Notes: generated by a model from the letters alone, not told the origin. A DNA stretch of 33,828 bases from Gemmatimonadota bacterium (GCA_016794805.1 JAEUJI010000356.1:1-33828), one strand, 5' to 3'. Shown: positions 1 through 8,579, counted from the stretch's first letter. Translations and numbers: made by a program.

Positions 1-1484
1 ACGGCCACGGGGGCGACGGCCTCCTCTTCGTACAGCAGCGATTCGATCGGCACGATGGGACGGTGGTCCACCGGTTCCGGTGCGGACTCCGGGGCCAGCG
101 CCTCGATCGGGAGGATCTCCGGTTCCATCTCCGGTGCTGCCTCGAGCGCTTCCACCGGGATGATGTCCAGCTCCGGCGGCGCCTCAGCCGCCGCCTCCAC
201 ACGGCTGCTCCGCTCCGGCTCCACCGCCGCGATCGCCGGCGGTGGCGGCGCCGCGGTGCCGAGCAGATCGAGCCGGGCAATGAGCGGCTCGATGCCCGCC
301 GCGAGGGTGCCGGGCTGGGTAATCTCGGTATAGCCGCGCAGCCGGGTGCCGGCGTCGCGGATGATGTCCGCGAACCGGCCGGCCTCGCGGCTGGCAACCC
401 CGCGCGTCACCGCCCCGCGCGCCGCCACGGCGAACGATTCGACGCACGCTTCCAGTCCGCCCGGCAGGTTCTGGGAGAGGGTGCGGAGGTCCGCCAGCAG
501 GACGTGGAAGCGGAGATCCCGCTGGGCCGTGCTGGTGGCCTGGGCGATCTCCTCCGCCGCCTGGACGAGGTGTTCTCCGCGACTCACCACCTGGGCCGCG
601 CCGAGCGGGGCGCGCGGCTCCGGGCGGGGCGGCGTGCCGCGCTTGACGATACCGTCTTCTCCCGCAAAGAAGAGGGTCTCGATGGCCACCACCGGCACCT
701 CCTCGGCGCCGGGGGCGAAGAGCAGGGTGGCGAAGGCCTGGAATTCGGGGCCGTTCGGATCGGGGCGGCCCCGGTCGGCGATCTCCCGGGCCGCCCGGAC
801 CAGGGCGTCCGCGGCGGCGGAAAGCCGCTCCGCGCCGTGCCGGGGCTGCACCTCCAGGCGGCTCACGCTCACCGCGGTGCGCTCGATGCCGTCCAGCAGG
901 TCGGGGAGCGGAGGGAAGTCTGCCAGGGCGGCGAGCCCGCGGAGCGGCTGCAGCCGGCGCACCAGCGTTTCGAGGGTCTCCTCGGTGGCGGAGCCGGCGG
1001 TGAGGCTCTTCGAGGTCTGGTCGAGGACGCTGCCCAGCGCCGCCGCCTCGCGCGCGAGGAAGGCCCGCACCCCGGTCTCCGACTGGGTCACGGCCGGGGC
1101 CGGTCCGCGCGAGGCCTGACCGGCGGCGGCTTCGAGGTCGAGCGCCAGCCGCTCGGCCCGGGCCGCGTCGTCGGGGCTCCAGTTCCGCACCCGCTCCACC
1201 AGGGTTCGCAGGATGTCCACCGCCTCGCGGACGCGGGCGGGGAGATCGCCCCCCCATTCCTGCTTGCCGTCCCGGAAGCCGCGGAGGAGGTGCTCGAGGG
1301 CATTCGCCGCCCGCGCGATCCCCGGCTGGTTGGCCATGAGGGCGCTGCCCCGCAGCGCGCGGGTGAAGCGGACCAGCTCCTCCCCGTTGGGCGCGGTGGG
1401 GCTGGCCGAAAGCGCGGCCAGGCGGTCGAGATACTCTCCCGCCTCGAGCACGAAGAAGTCGTCCAGGCCGAGCGGCTGATTCAT
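1..1484 (-). CDS. HPt-like domain protein lacking the phospho-histidine (3' end outside window)
   Basis: The frame is open from an ATG at 1484 to the window edge (494 codons) with no stop. Residues 8-75 resemble the histidine phosphotransfer (HPt) domain of CheA-type proteins: an acidic helix, then R42-A-L-R45-G-S-A where active HPt domains have H-x-x-K-G-S, then an alanine-rich helix. The phosphorylated His position is Arg, so phosphotransfer through this site is unlikely. The middle is alanine-rich and helical. The visible C-terminal part is acidic and proline-rich and holds three short repeats, IIPVEAL, ILPIEAL and IVPIESL. There is no signal peptide, so it is probably cytoplasmic. It lies 34 bp downstream of pdxJ on the same strand. 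The HPt resemblance is from memory of the family; a scaffold or signalling role is inference. Confidence 0.7.
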   Translation of the reverse strand, partial: MNQPLGLDDFFVLEAGEYLDRLAALSASPTAPNGEELVRFTRALRGSALMANQPGIARAANALEHLLRGFRDGKQEWGGDLPARVREAVDILRTLVERVRNWSPDDAARAERLALDLEAAAGQASRGPAPAVTQSETGVRAFLAREAAALGSVLDQTSKSLTAGSATEETLETLVRRLQPLRGLAALADFPPLPDLLDGIERTAVSVSRLEVQPRHGAERLSAAADALVRAAREIADRGRPDPNGPEFQAFATLLFAPGAEEVPVVAIETLFFAGEDGIVKRGTPPRPEPRAPLGAAQVVSRGEHLVQAAEEIAQATSTAQRDLRFHVLLADLRTLSQNLPGGLEACVESFAVAARGAVTRGVASREAGRFADIIRDAGTRLRGYTEITQPGTLAAGIEPLIARLDLLGTAAPPPPAIAAVEPERSSRVEAAAEAPPELDIIPVEALEAAPEMEPEILPIEALAPESAPEPVDHRPIVPIESLLYEEEAVAPVA

Positions 1485-1518
1485 GGGTGCTTTAGTGTAG
1501 GAGGCTCGGGCAGCAGGG

Positions 1519-2250
1519 TCAATTCGTGACGCGCGCGGCATCCACCAGCCGGCGCATCTCCGCCGTGGCCGGGCCGATGCCGGTGGCGATGGACCGGCTC
1601 ACGATGCTATGCCCGATATTGAGCTCTTCCAGCTCGGGAATCGCCGCGACCGGCGTCACATTGCGGTAGGTGAGTCCGTGCCCGGCATGCACCGCCATCC
1701 CGAGCTCCCGGGCGCGCCGCGCCGCGGCGACGATCTCCGCCAGGGCGGCATCGCTCGCGGGCCACCGGTGCGCGTAACGTCCGGTGTGCAACTCGAGCGC
1801 CGGCACCCCCAGGGCGCGGGACCGCTCCACGCTTTCAATCGTGGGGTCCACGAACAGGCTCACCCGGATTCCCGCCTCGGTGAGCCGGCCGATCACGGCG
1901 CCGAGCCGCGTGGGGTCGTGCCCCAGGTCGAGGCCGCCCTCGGTAGTGACCTCCTCCCGCCGCTCGGGCACCAGGGTCACCTGGAAGGGCCTGAGCCGGC
2001 AGGCCAGGGCGACGATGTCCTCGCTGAGGGCGAGCTCGAGGTTGAGCAGGGTGCGCACCGACACGGCCAGCCGCTCGATGTCATGGTCCTGCATGTGCCG
2101 CCGGTCCTCACGCAGGTGGGCCGTGATGCCGTCCGCGCCGGCGGCCTCCGCCAGCGCGGCGGCCGCGACCGGATCCGGCTCGTCGGTGCGCCGCGCCTGC
2201 CGCACGGTGGCGACGTGATCGATGTTAACGTACAAGCGCATCCGTGTCAT
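1519..2250 (-). CDS. pdxJ: Pyridoxine 5'-phosphate synthase
   Basis: PdxJ condenses 1-deoxy-D-xylulose 5-phosphate with 3-amino-2-oxopropyl phosphate to form pyridoxine 5'-phosphate, the last ring-closing step of DXP-dependent vitamin B6 synthesis, in the cytoplasm. The 243-residue product has the usual length. It shows the family N-terminus YVNIDHVATVRQAR (residues 7-20), the ADGITAHLREDRRH segment with catalytic His and Glu candidates, and the C-terminal AGHGLTYRNV and NIGHSIVSRS segments that bind phosphate. GGAG six bases upstream of the ATG at 2250 supports this start; an in-frame ATG at 2241 is the alternative. It is transcribed divergently from the lipoprotein gene at 2312 and reads toward the HPt-like gene. 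Several PLP enzymes are encoded in this window (metB, selA, the aminotransferase). Confidence 0.96.
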   Translation of the reverse strand: MTRMRLYVNIDHVATVRQARRTDEPDPVAAAALAEAAGADGITAHLREDRRHMQDHDIERLAVSVRTLLNLELALSEDIVALACRLRPFQVTLVPERREEVTTEGGLDLGHDPTRLGAVIGRLTEAGIRVSLFVDPTIESVERSRALGVPALELHTGRYAHRWPASDAALAEIVAAARRARELGMAVHAGHGLTYRNVTPVAAIPELEELNIGHSIVSRSIATGIGPATAEMRRLVDAARVTN

Positions 2251-2311
2251 TGCCGGCTCCAGAGGCCGCGTTTAAGTTGCGCTCTTCGCATCCCGCCCGA
2301 TGGAGGACTGC

Positions 2312-2791
2312 GTGAATCGTCGTCTCTTGTCCGTGTTGCTCGCCGCGGCGCTCGGCTGCGGTGGAAGTCAGTCGGCTGGGGTGACCCCTCAGGAACTCGC
2401 CACCACTCCTGAAGCCGCCGTGCGGAACTTCATGCAGGCGGTGGCCGACAGCAATATCACCCGGATGGGGCAGTTCTGGGGATCGGCCAGCGGCCCGGCC
2501 ACGGTCACCCGGCAGCCGGCGGACTACCAGGACCGCCTCGTCGTCACCCAGGCCTACCTCCGCCAGTCTCCCTTCCGGCTGCTCCGCACCGATCCGCTGC
2601 CCAATCAGGCCGACCGGCGCGCGGTGCAGGTGGAATTCGACCGGGTGGACCTCGACGGGAAGCGCTGCACCCGCGCCGTTCCCATCACGGTCCTCAACGC
2701 GGGGAAGCATGGCTGGATCGTCACCGGCCTCGATCTCAATCAGGTCGGGACGCCGGGCCGGTCCTGCTCGGTGACCCGCAGCGGGACCTGA
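2312..2791 (+). CDS. Small secreted lipoprotein, function unknown
   Basis: The product is 159 residues with a lipoprotein signal: MNRRLL, a hydrophobic stretch, and a lipobox ending ALGC with the acylated Cys at residue 16. I chose the GTG at 2312 because a perfect GGAGG (2302-2306) sits five bases before it; an in-frame ATG at 2300 would put that Shine-Dalgarno inside the gene and lengthen the signal peptide n-region. The mature protein starts with a low-complexity linker, then PEAAVRNFMQAVADSN, a pattern common in proteins with a cystatin- or NTF2-like fold, and ends with strands that include two cysteines (KRCTRAV and GRSCSV). No enzyme motif is visible. The gene converges on the epimerase gene with only four bases between their stops. 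Confidence 0.8.
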   Translation: MNRRLLSVLLAAALGCGGSQSAGVTPQELATTPEAAVRNFMQAVADSNITRMGQFWGSASGPATVTRQPADYQDRLVVTQAYLRQSPFRLLRTDPLPNQADRRAVQVEFDRVDLDGKRCTRAVPITVLNAGKHGWIVTGLDLNQVGTPGRSCSVTRSGT

Positions 2792-2795
2792 GACG

Positions 2796-3191
2796 CTACT
2801 CGGTCAGTTCGATCAGGATGCCGGCAGTGCTCTTCGGGTGAATGAACGCGATGCGATGGCCCCCAGCCCCGGTGCGGGGCGCCTCGTCCACCAGGCGGTA
2901 CCCCGCGGCGCGACAGGCGGCGAGCGCCGCATCGAGGTCCGGGACCCGGTAGCAGACGTGGTGAATGCCGGGACCCCGCCGGGCCATGAACGTGGCAATG
3001 GGGCTGTCGGGGGTCAGCGGCTCGAGCAGCTCGACCTCCGACTCGCCGAAGGGGAGCGAGACGATGCGGGCGCCGTCGGCCTGCTCCGGCGCACCGGGGA
3101 TCAGGCCGAGGACATCGCGATAGAACGCGAGGGCGGCGTCAATGCTCTCGACGGCCACCCCGAGATGGGCGATGCGGGGAGCGGCGGACAT
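2796..3191 (-). CDS. mce: Methylmalonyl-CoA epimerase
   Basis: This is a VOC-superfamily protein of 131 residues, the usual size for methylmalonyl-CoA epimerase. The enzyme interconverts (S)- and (R)-methylmalonyl-CoA between propionyl-CoA carboxylase and methylmalonyl-CoA mutase. Visible family features are IAHLGVAVES at the N-terminus (metal-ligand candidate H9), ESEVELLEPL (residues 50-59), GIHHVCYRV (H77/H78), GAGGHRIAFIHPKS and a closing ILIELTE (Glu ligand candidate E128). The start at 3191 gives the conventional N-terminus; the open frame continues upstream but would run antisense through trxA, so the longer form is rejected. No good Shine-Dalgarno is visible. No mutase or carboxylase gene is in the window. 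Confidence 0.92.
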   Translation of the reverse strand: MSAAPRIAHLGVAVESIDAALAFYRDVLGLIPGAPEQADGARIVSLPFGESEVELLEPLTPDSPIATFMARRGPGIHHVCYRVPDLDAALAACRAAGYRLVDEAPRTGAGGHRIAFIHPKSTAGILIELTE

Positions 3192-3305
3192 GGCAACCAG
3201 GGTGCGGGGCGACAGAACCGGGCCGGCGATCCGCTGCGGCCCGCGAACGATTGACGACGGCGCCGGGCCGTCGCGGGCAAGGTAACAATAAAGGAGCAGG
3301 GACGC

Positions 3306-3644
3306 ATGGCCAGCGCCAACGTGGTGCACGTGACGGATGCCAACTTCGGCAGCGAGATCCAGCAGATGCAGGGGCTGGCCCTCGTGGACTTCTGGGCCGT
3401 CTGGTGCGGGCCCTGCCAGGCGATCGCCCCGGTCATCGACCAGCTGGCGGAGAGCTACCGCGGCAAGGTGAAGGTCGCCAAGCTCGACACCGACAGCAAC
3501 CAGGAGACCGCCATGAAGTTCAACGTCCGGTCCATCCCCACCATCATGTTCTTCAAGGACGGCAAGCACGTGGACACGGTGGTCGGCGCCGACCCCCGCA
3601 TCAAGACCATCCTCGAGGGGAAGATCCAGCAGCACCTCGGCTAG
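3306..3644 (+). CDS. trxA: Thioredoxin
   Basis: This is a 112-residue cytoplasmic thioredoxin that reduces protein disulfides using electrons from thioredoxin reductase. The active site WCGPC is at residues 33-37 (Cys34 and Cys37) within DFWAVWCGPCQ, and the conserved cis-proline is P78 in RSIPT. KLDTDSNQETAMKFNVRSIPT and FFKDGKHVD are typical of TrxA. There is no signal peptide. GGAG lies nine bases before the ATG. The 114-bp gap to the divergent epimerase gene contains TTGACG at 3251 and TAACAAT at 3283, but they are 26 bases apart, too far for a standard sigma-70 pair. It also contains a perfect 6-bp hairpin (CGACGG/CCGTCG, 3255-3273). Confidence 0.97.
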   Translation: MASANVVHVTDANFGSEIQQMQGLALVDFWAVWCGPCQAIAPVIDQLAESYRGKVKVAKLDTDSNQETAMKFNVRSIPTIMFFKDGKHVDTVVGADPRIKTILEGKIQQHLG

Positions 3645-3704
3645 ACCCGGAGCGGGGTGACCACCAGGGAAGAGGACCGCGGAAAGCAGTCCGCCCACGC
3701 CCCG

Positions 3705-3729
3705 CTTCCCTTTTCCCGTTTCCCTCCCC
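3705..3729. repeat. Pyrimidine-rich TTCCC repeat, locus A of a dispersed set
   Basis: The trxA-rsmI gap carries CTTCCC-TTTTCCC-GTTTCCC, matching the sequence around 8567-8597 and, in complement, 21575-21620. A partial partner GGGAAGAGG lies upstream at 3668-3676, and a 5-bp hairpin GCGGA/TCCGC lies at 3679-3694. No run of T follows a stem, so I do not call a terminator. Confidence 0.45.
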
Positions 3730-3747
3730 CCGCCGTAGATTCAGATC

Positions 3748-4590
3748 ATGTCGCCCCCCGCCACCCTCTATGTCGTCGCCACGCCGCTCGGCAACCTGGG
3801 GGACCTGACCCACCGGGCCGAGGCAGTGCTGCGCGCGGTGCCGGTGGTCGCGGCGGAGGATACCCGCCGGATCCGGGGGCTGCTCTCCCACCTCGACGCC
3901 CATCCGCCAACCATCGTCAGCTTTCACGCCCACTCCCCCGAGCGGCGGCGGGAGTCACTGCTGGAAATCCTCGCCGACGGCCGGGACGTGGCGCTGGTCA
4001 CCGATGCCGGTACGCCGGGCATCAGCGACCCGGGCGAACTGCTCGTGGCGGAGGTCCGGGCCGCGGGATTCCCCGTGGTCCCCATCCCCGGACCGAGCGC
4101 GGTAACGACGGCCCTTTCCGCCTCCGGGCTGCCCGCCGACCGCTACACCTTCCTTGGCTTCCTGCCCCGGAAGGGAAAGGAGCGGGAACGGATGCTGGCC
4201 GGCGTGGCCCAGTCGCCCTGGACCGTCGTCCTGTATGAGGCGCCGCCGCGGCTCGCCGACCTGCTGCAGGATATCGCCCGGGTGGCGGGGGCCGAGCGCC
4301 AGGTCGTGGTGGCGCGGGAGCTGACCAAGCTGTTCGAGGAGTTCCGCGCCGGAACTGCCGCCGAGCTGGCCGCGTACTACGAAGCCACGGAGCCGCGCGG
4401 GGAGATCACCCTCGTTGTGGCCGGGAGGGAGGAGGAGGCGTCTCCCACCGTTCCCGCCGAGGACGCCGGAGCGCATGCCGCGCGGCTGCTTGGCGCGGGA
4501 CTCTCCCGCAAGGCGGCGGTGCAGCAGCTGATCCAGGACCTGGGCATCCCGCGCAACGAGGCGTACCGGATTGTGACGTCCCTGCCATGA
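3748..4590 (+). CDS. rsmI: 16S rRNA (cytidine-1402-2'-O)-methyltransferase
   Basis: RsmI uses S-adenosylmethionine to 2'-O-methylate C1402 in the decoding centre of 16S rRNA. The 280-residue product is of normal length for this tetrapyrrole-methylase-fold family. Signature segments are LYVVATPLGNLGDLTHRA (residues 7-24), AAEDTRRIRGLL (35-46), VALVTDAGTPGISDPG (about 85-100), VPIPGPSAVTTALSASG, FLGFLPRKGKER and LYEAPPRL. The C-terminal part ends with a small helical domain (LSRKAAVQQLIQDLGIPRNEAY), usual in full-length RsmI. The stop overlaps the start of the DUF4159 gene by four bases (ATGA), so the two are probably translated together although their jobs look unrelated. Confidence 0.95.
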   Translation: MSPPATLYVVATPLGNLGDLTHRAEAVLRAVPVVAAEDTRRIRGLLSHLDAHPPTIVSFHAHSPERRRESLLEILADGRDVALVTDAGTPGISDPGELLVAEVRAAGFPVVPIPGPSAVTTALSASGLPADRYTFLGFLPRKGKERERMLAGVAQSPWTVVLYEAPPRLADLLQDIARVAGAERQVVVARELTKLFEEFRAGTAAELAAYYEATEPRGEITLVVAGREEEASPTVPAEDAGAHAARLLGAGLSRKAAVQQLIQDLGIPRNEAYRIVTSLP

Positions 4591-5276
4591 GTGGTCGCTT
4601 CGTCGGGCCGATCCTGGTCCTGCTCGGTATGGGGTTCGCCGCGCCTGCCCCGGCGCAGGCGCCGCCCGGCACGATGGCGATCGGACGGCTGCACTATGAT
4701 GGAGGGGGCGACTGGTACGCCAACCCGTCCGCGCTGCCCAACTTGATTGCCGCGGCGCGCCAGCGGGCCGGCCTCCGGCTGGCGGAGAAGGAGAAGGTGG
4801 TGCGGCTGGTGGACGACGACATCTGGAACGTGGCCTACCTGCATGTGACGGGGCACGGCAACCTGCGCTGGAGCGAGCAGGAACTCGTCATCCTGCGGCG
4901 CTGGCTGGTGGCGGGTGGCTTCCTGCATGTGAGCGACAACTATGGCCTCGATGAGTCGTTCCGGCGGGAAGTGGCCCGGCTGTTCCCGGAGCGGCCGCTG
5001 GAGCCGGTGCCGGGCGGACATCCCATCTACCACCTGGTGTACGACTTCCCCCAGGGGGTTCCGAAGATCCACGAGCATGATGGCAAGCCGGCGGAAGGGC
5101 TGGGGATCTTCCTCGACGGGCGGCTCGCCCTCTTCTATGACTACCAGAGTGATCTCAGCGACGGCTGGGAGGACCCCGCCGTGCATCGTGACCCGGCCGA
5201 GAAGCACGAGGCCGCGCTTCGCATGGGAGTGAACCTGATCGCATACGCCATCGGATTCGGCGGGACCCAGCCGTGA
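4587..5276 (+). CDS. DUF4159-family exported protein
   Basis: The 229-residue product has a signal peptide (hydrophobic residues 5-20, cleavage near APAQA at 21-25). The mature part matches my recollection of DUF4159: IGRLHYDGGGDWYANPSALPNL, then DDDIWNVAYLHVTGHG, then LRRWLVAGGFLHVSDNYG, and a C-terminal GHPIYHLVYDFPQG with HEHDG. The fold is expected to be like ThuA or class I glutamine amidotransferases, but no catalytic triad is obvious. DUF4159 genes are often found beside MoxR ATPase, DUF58 and DUF4175 genes in operons thought to act at the envelope. Here it is followed directly by DUF4175 with a GTGA overlap. Biochemical role unknown. Confidence 0.88.
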   Translation: MSGRFVGPILVLLGMGFAAPAPAQAPPGTMAIGRLHYDGGGDWYANPSALPNLIAAARQRAGLRLAEKEKVVRLVDDDIWNVAYLHVTGHGNLRWSEQELVILRRWLVAGGFLHVSDNYGLDESFRREVARLFPERPLEPVPGGHPIYHLVYDFPQGVPKIHEHDGKPAEGLGIFLDGRLALFYDYQSDLSDGWEDPAVHRDPAEKHEAALRMGVNLIAYAIGFGGTQP

Positions 5277-8200
5277 GCAACACGGGCCTGGCACTCCAGG
5301 GGCTGACGGGCGGCTTCCGGCGGCTCGCGCTCACCGCCTGGGCGGGCGCCGGCCTGGGGCTGGTGCTGGCTCTGCTCGGCGCGGCGGCGTGGGGGGCGCG
5401 GCTGGGGTGGTTTTCCCAGCCCTGGTGGGTCCTGGCCACCTGGGGTGTGGTGCTGGTGCTGGCGGGCGCAGTGTTGTTCCAGCTGCGGCACCAGCTGGCG
5501 CGGCTCTCCCCGGCCTGGGTGGCAGAGCGGCTGGAGGCCCTGGGATTCCGGCAGGGGGCGCTCCGGGCGCACCTGGAGCCAGCCGTGGCCGGGACCAGCG
5601 CGGCGCTCCTCGCCGCGGCCGACGAGGCCTCAGCCCGCGAGGTAGCGACCCGGGCTCCCGCGCTTCTCAGCGAGACTCAGCTTCGATTCCGTCGGCGGGC
5701 GCTGCTCGGTCTCGGCGCGCTCGGCGCCGGGCTGCTGCTGCTCGGAACCGCCCGCCCCACGCACGGGCGGCCCGCGCTGCTCTGGCGCCCCGTTGCCGCC
5801 TGGTCGGCGACGGTGGCGCCGCTCCGGCTCACGGTCAGCGCCACGGAGATCGATCGGGGCGACTCGGTGCAGGTGGCGGTGGCGGCCCCGGGGCGCCAGC
5901 ACGCGATCCTCTGGGTGCGCGCCCCCGGTGAGACGTGGCGTGGTGAGGGGCTCGCCCTGGATTCCAGCGGCCTGGCGAGCACGACGCTCGGCCCCCTCAC
6001 CCAGGATCTCTTCGTCCGGGTGACCAGCGGCGGGCGCGGCTCCGACACCCTCGCGGTCAAGGTGCGGATCCCCGCCTTCCTCGGCACCCTCGCAGTCATG
6101 GCCCGGTATCCGCGCTACCTCGACCTCGAGGATGAGCCGCTCCCGACCGACGGGGACACGATCGTGGTGCCCGAGGGCACCCGGTTCGACACCGACGGGG
6201 AGGCCACGGCGGCGCTGGCCGCCGCGGCATGGACCGCTCCCGGCACCTCCGTGCCGCTCCAGGTGAACGGCGGGCGCTTTGCAGGGAGTTTCATGCCCGG
6301 GGGCCGCCGAGTCTGGGAGCTCGCCCTGTCCACGGTGGCCGGTCATCCGCTCGCAGGTGATACCGTGCGGCTGCCGGTGGTCGTGGTGCCGGACAGCGCC
6401 CCGCGGGTGGAGGTGCCCGTGCCCGGCGCCGACACGCTGGTGCCGCTCAACCTCCGGGTTCCCCTGGTGGTGGATGCGCAGGACGACCATGGCCTGACCC
6501 GGATCACCATCGAGAGCCGGCGCATCAGCCGGCTGGGGTTCGAGGATCCGGCTCGCGTGGAGTCGGTGGCGCTCCCCGACGGCGTCCAGGATCGCGCCAT
6601 CCTGCCGCATGAACTCGACCTCAACCAGCGCGGCCTGCTGCCGGGCGACACCGTCCGGTTCTTCGTGCGGGTGAGCGACAATGCCCCGGTGGCGCATGTA
6701 GCCCGCTCCCGCGAGTTCGTGCTGCGGCTGCCCACGCTGAGCGAAGTCCGGGAGGCGACCCGCCAGACCTCGGAGCAGGTGAGCCGCCGGCTGGACAGCA
6801 TTGCGCAGGCAAGCAAGCTGCTGGAACGGCAGACCGAGGATCTGGCCCAGGAGCGGCCGCGCAACACCGGCGCCCAGCAGGGCTCCAGCGACGAGTCGCT
6901 CAGCTTCGAGAACGCCAAGCGGGCGGAAAACGTGGCGGAGTCGCAGGAGCAGCTGCTGCGGGAGGCGGAATCGGTGCGGGAGGCGATCGAGGCGCTGCGC
7001 GAGAGCGCAGAGGCCGCGGGGCTCAACGATCCCGCCTGGCAGCAGCGACTCCAGGAGATCCAGGACCAGCTGGAGCGGGCCCTTACGCCGGAGATGCGGC
7101 AGCAGCTCGCGGAGCTGCAGCAGGCACTGAAGGACCTGGATCCGGAGCGGAGCCGGGAGGCGCTGGAGCGGCTGGCGGAGGCCCAGGAGCGGCTGCGGGA
7201 GGCGCTCGAGCGGAGCCGGGAGCTGTTCAAGCGCGCCGCCCTCGAAGGGGACATGGCCAACCTGACGGCCGAATCGCGCGAGCTCAGCCAGCAGCAGCAG
7301 CAGTGGGCCCAGCAGGTCCCGGCGCTCGACAGCACGCGCGCCGCCCGGGAGGAACAGGCCCTCGCCGCCCGGGCCGACTCGCTGGGCAGCGCCCTGGAGC
7401 GGCTGGCGGAGGAACTCGGCGAACAGAGCGCCGAACGACAGCAGGCGATGGAGCAGGCGGCGGACCGGGCGCAGCAGGCGGCGGCGCAGATGCGGCAGGC
7501 GGCGCAGTCGGCCGGGCAGGGAAAGAAGCAGCAGGCCCAGCGCCAGGGACAACAGGCGGCCGACCAGCTCAATCCCCTGGGGGACCAGATCGAGGAGCAG
7601 CGGGAGGGGATGCAGCAGGAATGGCGCGAGGAGGTCATGCAGGCTCTCGACCAGGTCCTCGCGGATGCCGGACGGCTCGCGGAGCGCCAGCTTGGGGTCA
7701 CCGACGCGCTGCGGCGGGGGGACACCAGCCCCGGCGTCCGGGCGGAGCAGGGGGCCATCGAGGAAGGAGTGGAGCGGCTGCTGGAGCAGGTGAAGGAGAT
7801 CAGCGGCAAGAACGCGCTCGTGGGCCAGCAGTCGGCGGTGGCGCTGGCGGCGGGGCGGGACAACATGCGGCGGGCCCGAGAGGCGCTTGCCAACGCGGCA
7901 CCGAATCCGCGGGAGGCGGGGCGGCGCGCCGGGGAGGCGGTGGATGCCCTCAACGCCGCCGCCTTCAGCCTGCTGCGGAGTCGCGGCTCCGTGGAGGGGG
8001 CGGGGTCAGGCTCCGGCATGCAGGAGGCGATGGAGCAGATGAGCCAGATGGCCCAGCAGCAGGGGCAGCTGGGCCAGCAGTCCGGCGGAATGCTCCCCAT
8101 GATGGGCCAGCAGGGGGGCGCCCAGATGCAGGAACAGCTGCGCGCGCTCGGGGCGCAGCAACGGGCCCTGGCGGAACGGCTGGAGCGGATGCGGGCCGGG

Positions 8201-8566
8201 GGGCAGATCCCCGGGGCGTCCGAGATGTCGCAGGAGGCCAAGGAGCTGGCGCGCACCCTGGAGGCGGGGCGGCTCGACCGGCAGACGGTCGAGCGGCAGG
8301 AGCGGCTCTTCCGCCGGATGCTCGACGCGGGCCGCACCCTGCAGGGGCAGGAAGAGGACGAGAAGCAGGAGCGGCAGAGCACCGCGGCGACCGATGATTC
8401 CATCCGGCTGCCGCCGGCGCTGCGGAGCCGGATCATCCAGGGGGAGTCCGCCCTCCGGCTGCCGACCTGGGAAGAACTCCAGGCGCTGTCACCGGACGAC
8501 CGGCGGCGGGTGGTGGAATACTTCCGGCGGCTGGCGGAACAGCCGGGAAGCGGGGAACAACGATGA
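5273..8566 (+). CDS. DUF4175-family membrane protein with long Gln/Glu-rich coiled coil
   Basis: The 1097-residue protein starts at a GTG that overlaps the preceding stop (GTGA). In order: two transmembrane segments (about residues 20-42 and 50-70), a cytosolic-type linker, a third segment (about 143-160), a beta-rich region with Ig-like features (about 170-480, including ARYPRYLDLEDEPLPTDGD and VDAQDDHGLTRITIESRR), then about 570 residues rich in Gln, Glu, Arg and Ala predicted to be coiled coil, with Met/Gln-rich tracts near residues 920-960. This matches the DUF4175 family. The order DUF4159-DUF4175 is shared with other phyla from memory. It probably anchors or organises an envelope complex; no enzymatic motif is seen. 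The gene ends in an ATGA overlap lying in a hairpin. Confidence 0.85.
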   Translation: MSNTGLALQGLTGGFRRLALTAWAGAGLGLVLALLGAAAWGARLGWFSQPWWVLATWGVVLVLAGAVLFQLRHQLARLSPAWVAERLEALGFRQGALRAHLEPAVAGTSAALLAAADEASAREVATRAPALLSETQLRFRRRALLGLGALGAGLLLLGTARPTHGRPALLWRPVAAWSATVAPLRLTVSATEIDRGDSVQVAVAAPGRQHAILWVRAPGETWRGEGLALDSSGLASTTLGPLTQDLFVRVTSGGRGSDTLAVKVRIPAFLGTLAVMARYPRYLDLEDEPLPTDGDTIVVPEGTRFDTDGEATAALAAAAWTAPGTSVPLQVNGGRFAGSFMPGGRRVWELALSTVAGHPLAGDTVRLPVVVVPDSAPRVEVPVPGADTLVPLNLRVPLVVDAQDDHGLTRITIESRRISRLGFEDPARVESVALPDGVQDRAILPHELDLNQRGLLPGDTVRFFVRVSDNAPVAHVARSREFVLRLPTLSEVREATRQTSEQVSRRLDSIAQASKLLERQTEDLAQERPRNTGAQQGSSDESLSFENAKRAENVAESQEQLLREAESVREAIEALRESAEAAGLNDPAWQQRLQEIQDQLERALTPEMRQQLAELQQALKDLDPERSREALERLAEAQERLREALERSRELFKRAALEGDMANLTAESRELSQQQQQWAQQVPALDSTRAAREEQALAARADSLGSALERLAEELGEQSAERQQAMEQAADRAQQAAAQMRQAAQSAGQGKKQQAQRQGQQAADQLNPLGDQIEEQREGMQQEWREEVMQALDQVLADAGRLAERQLGVTDALRRGDTSPGVRAEQGAIEEGVERLLEQVKEISGKNALVGQQSAVALAAGRDNMRRAREALANAAPNPREAGRRAGEAVDALNAAAFSLLRSRGSVEGAGSGSGMQEAMEQMSQMAQQQGQLGQQSGGMLPMMGQQGGAQMQEQLRALGAQQRALAERLERMRAGGQIPGASEMSQEAKELARTLEAGRLDRQTVERQERLFRRMLDAGRTLQGQEEDEKQERQSTAATDDSIRLPPALRSRIIQGESALRLPTWEELQALSPDDRRRVVEYFRRLAEQPGSGEQR

Positions 8567-8579
8567 GTTCCCGTTTCCC
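8545..8579 (+). repeat. Inverted repeat whose loop holds the ATGA stop/start overlap (locus B)
   Basis: The left arm GGGAAGCGGGGAAC (8545-8558) and right arm GTTCCCGTTTCCC (8567-8579) pair over 13 positions with one G-U pair and one bulged G. The 8-base loop contains the DUF4175 stop and the TPR gene start. The pyrimidine repeat continues to about 8597 and encodes the odd RFPFPRFPF in the TPR signal peptide. In mRNA the hairpin would present the start codon in a loop and could tune coupled translation (inference). Confidence 0.6.

Noticed and set aside
63-1529. 488-codon plus-strand frame
   Set aside because: Antisense to the HPt-like gene, whose minus frame gives a recognisable domain and stays open to the window edge.
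2300-2311. ATG start at 2300 for the small lipoprotein
   Set aside because: The strong GGAGG would lie inside the gene; the GTG at 2312 has ideal spacing.
3251-3288. Sigma-70 promoter for trxA from TTGACG and TAACAAT
   Set aside because: The 26-base spacer is too long for a standard promoter.
2796-3698. Long form of the epimerase gene (300 codons)
   Set aside because: The extra N-terminus is antisense to trxA; the conventional start at 3191 gives the standard family length.
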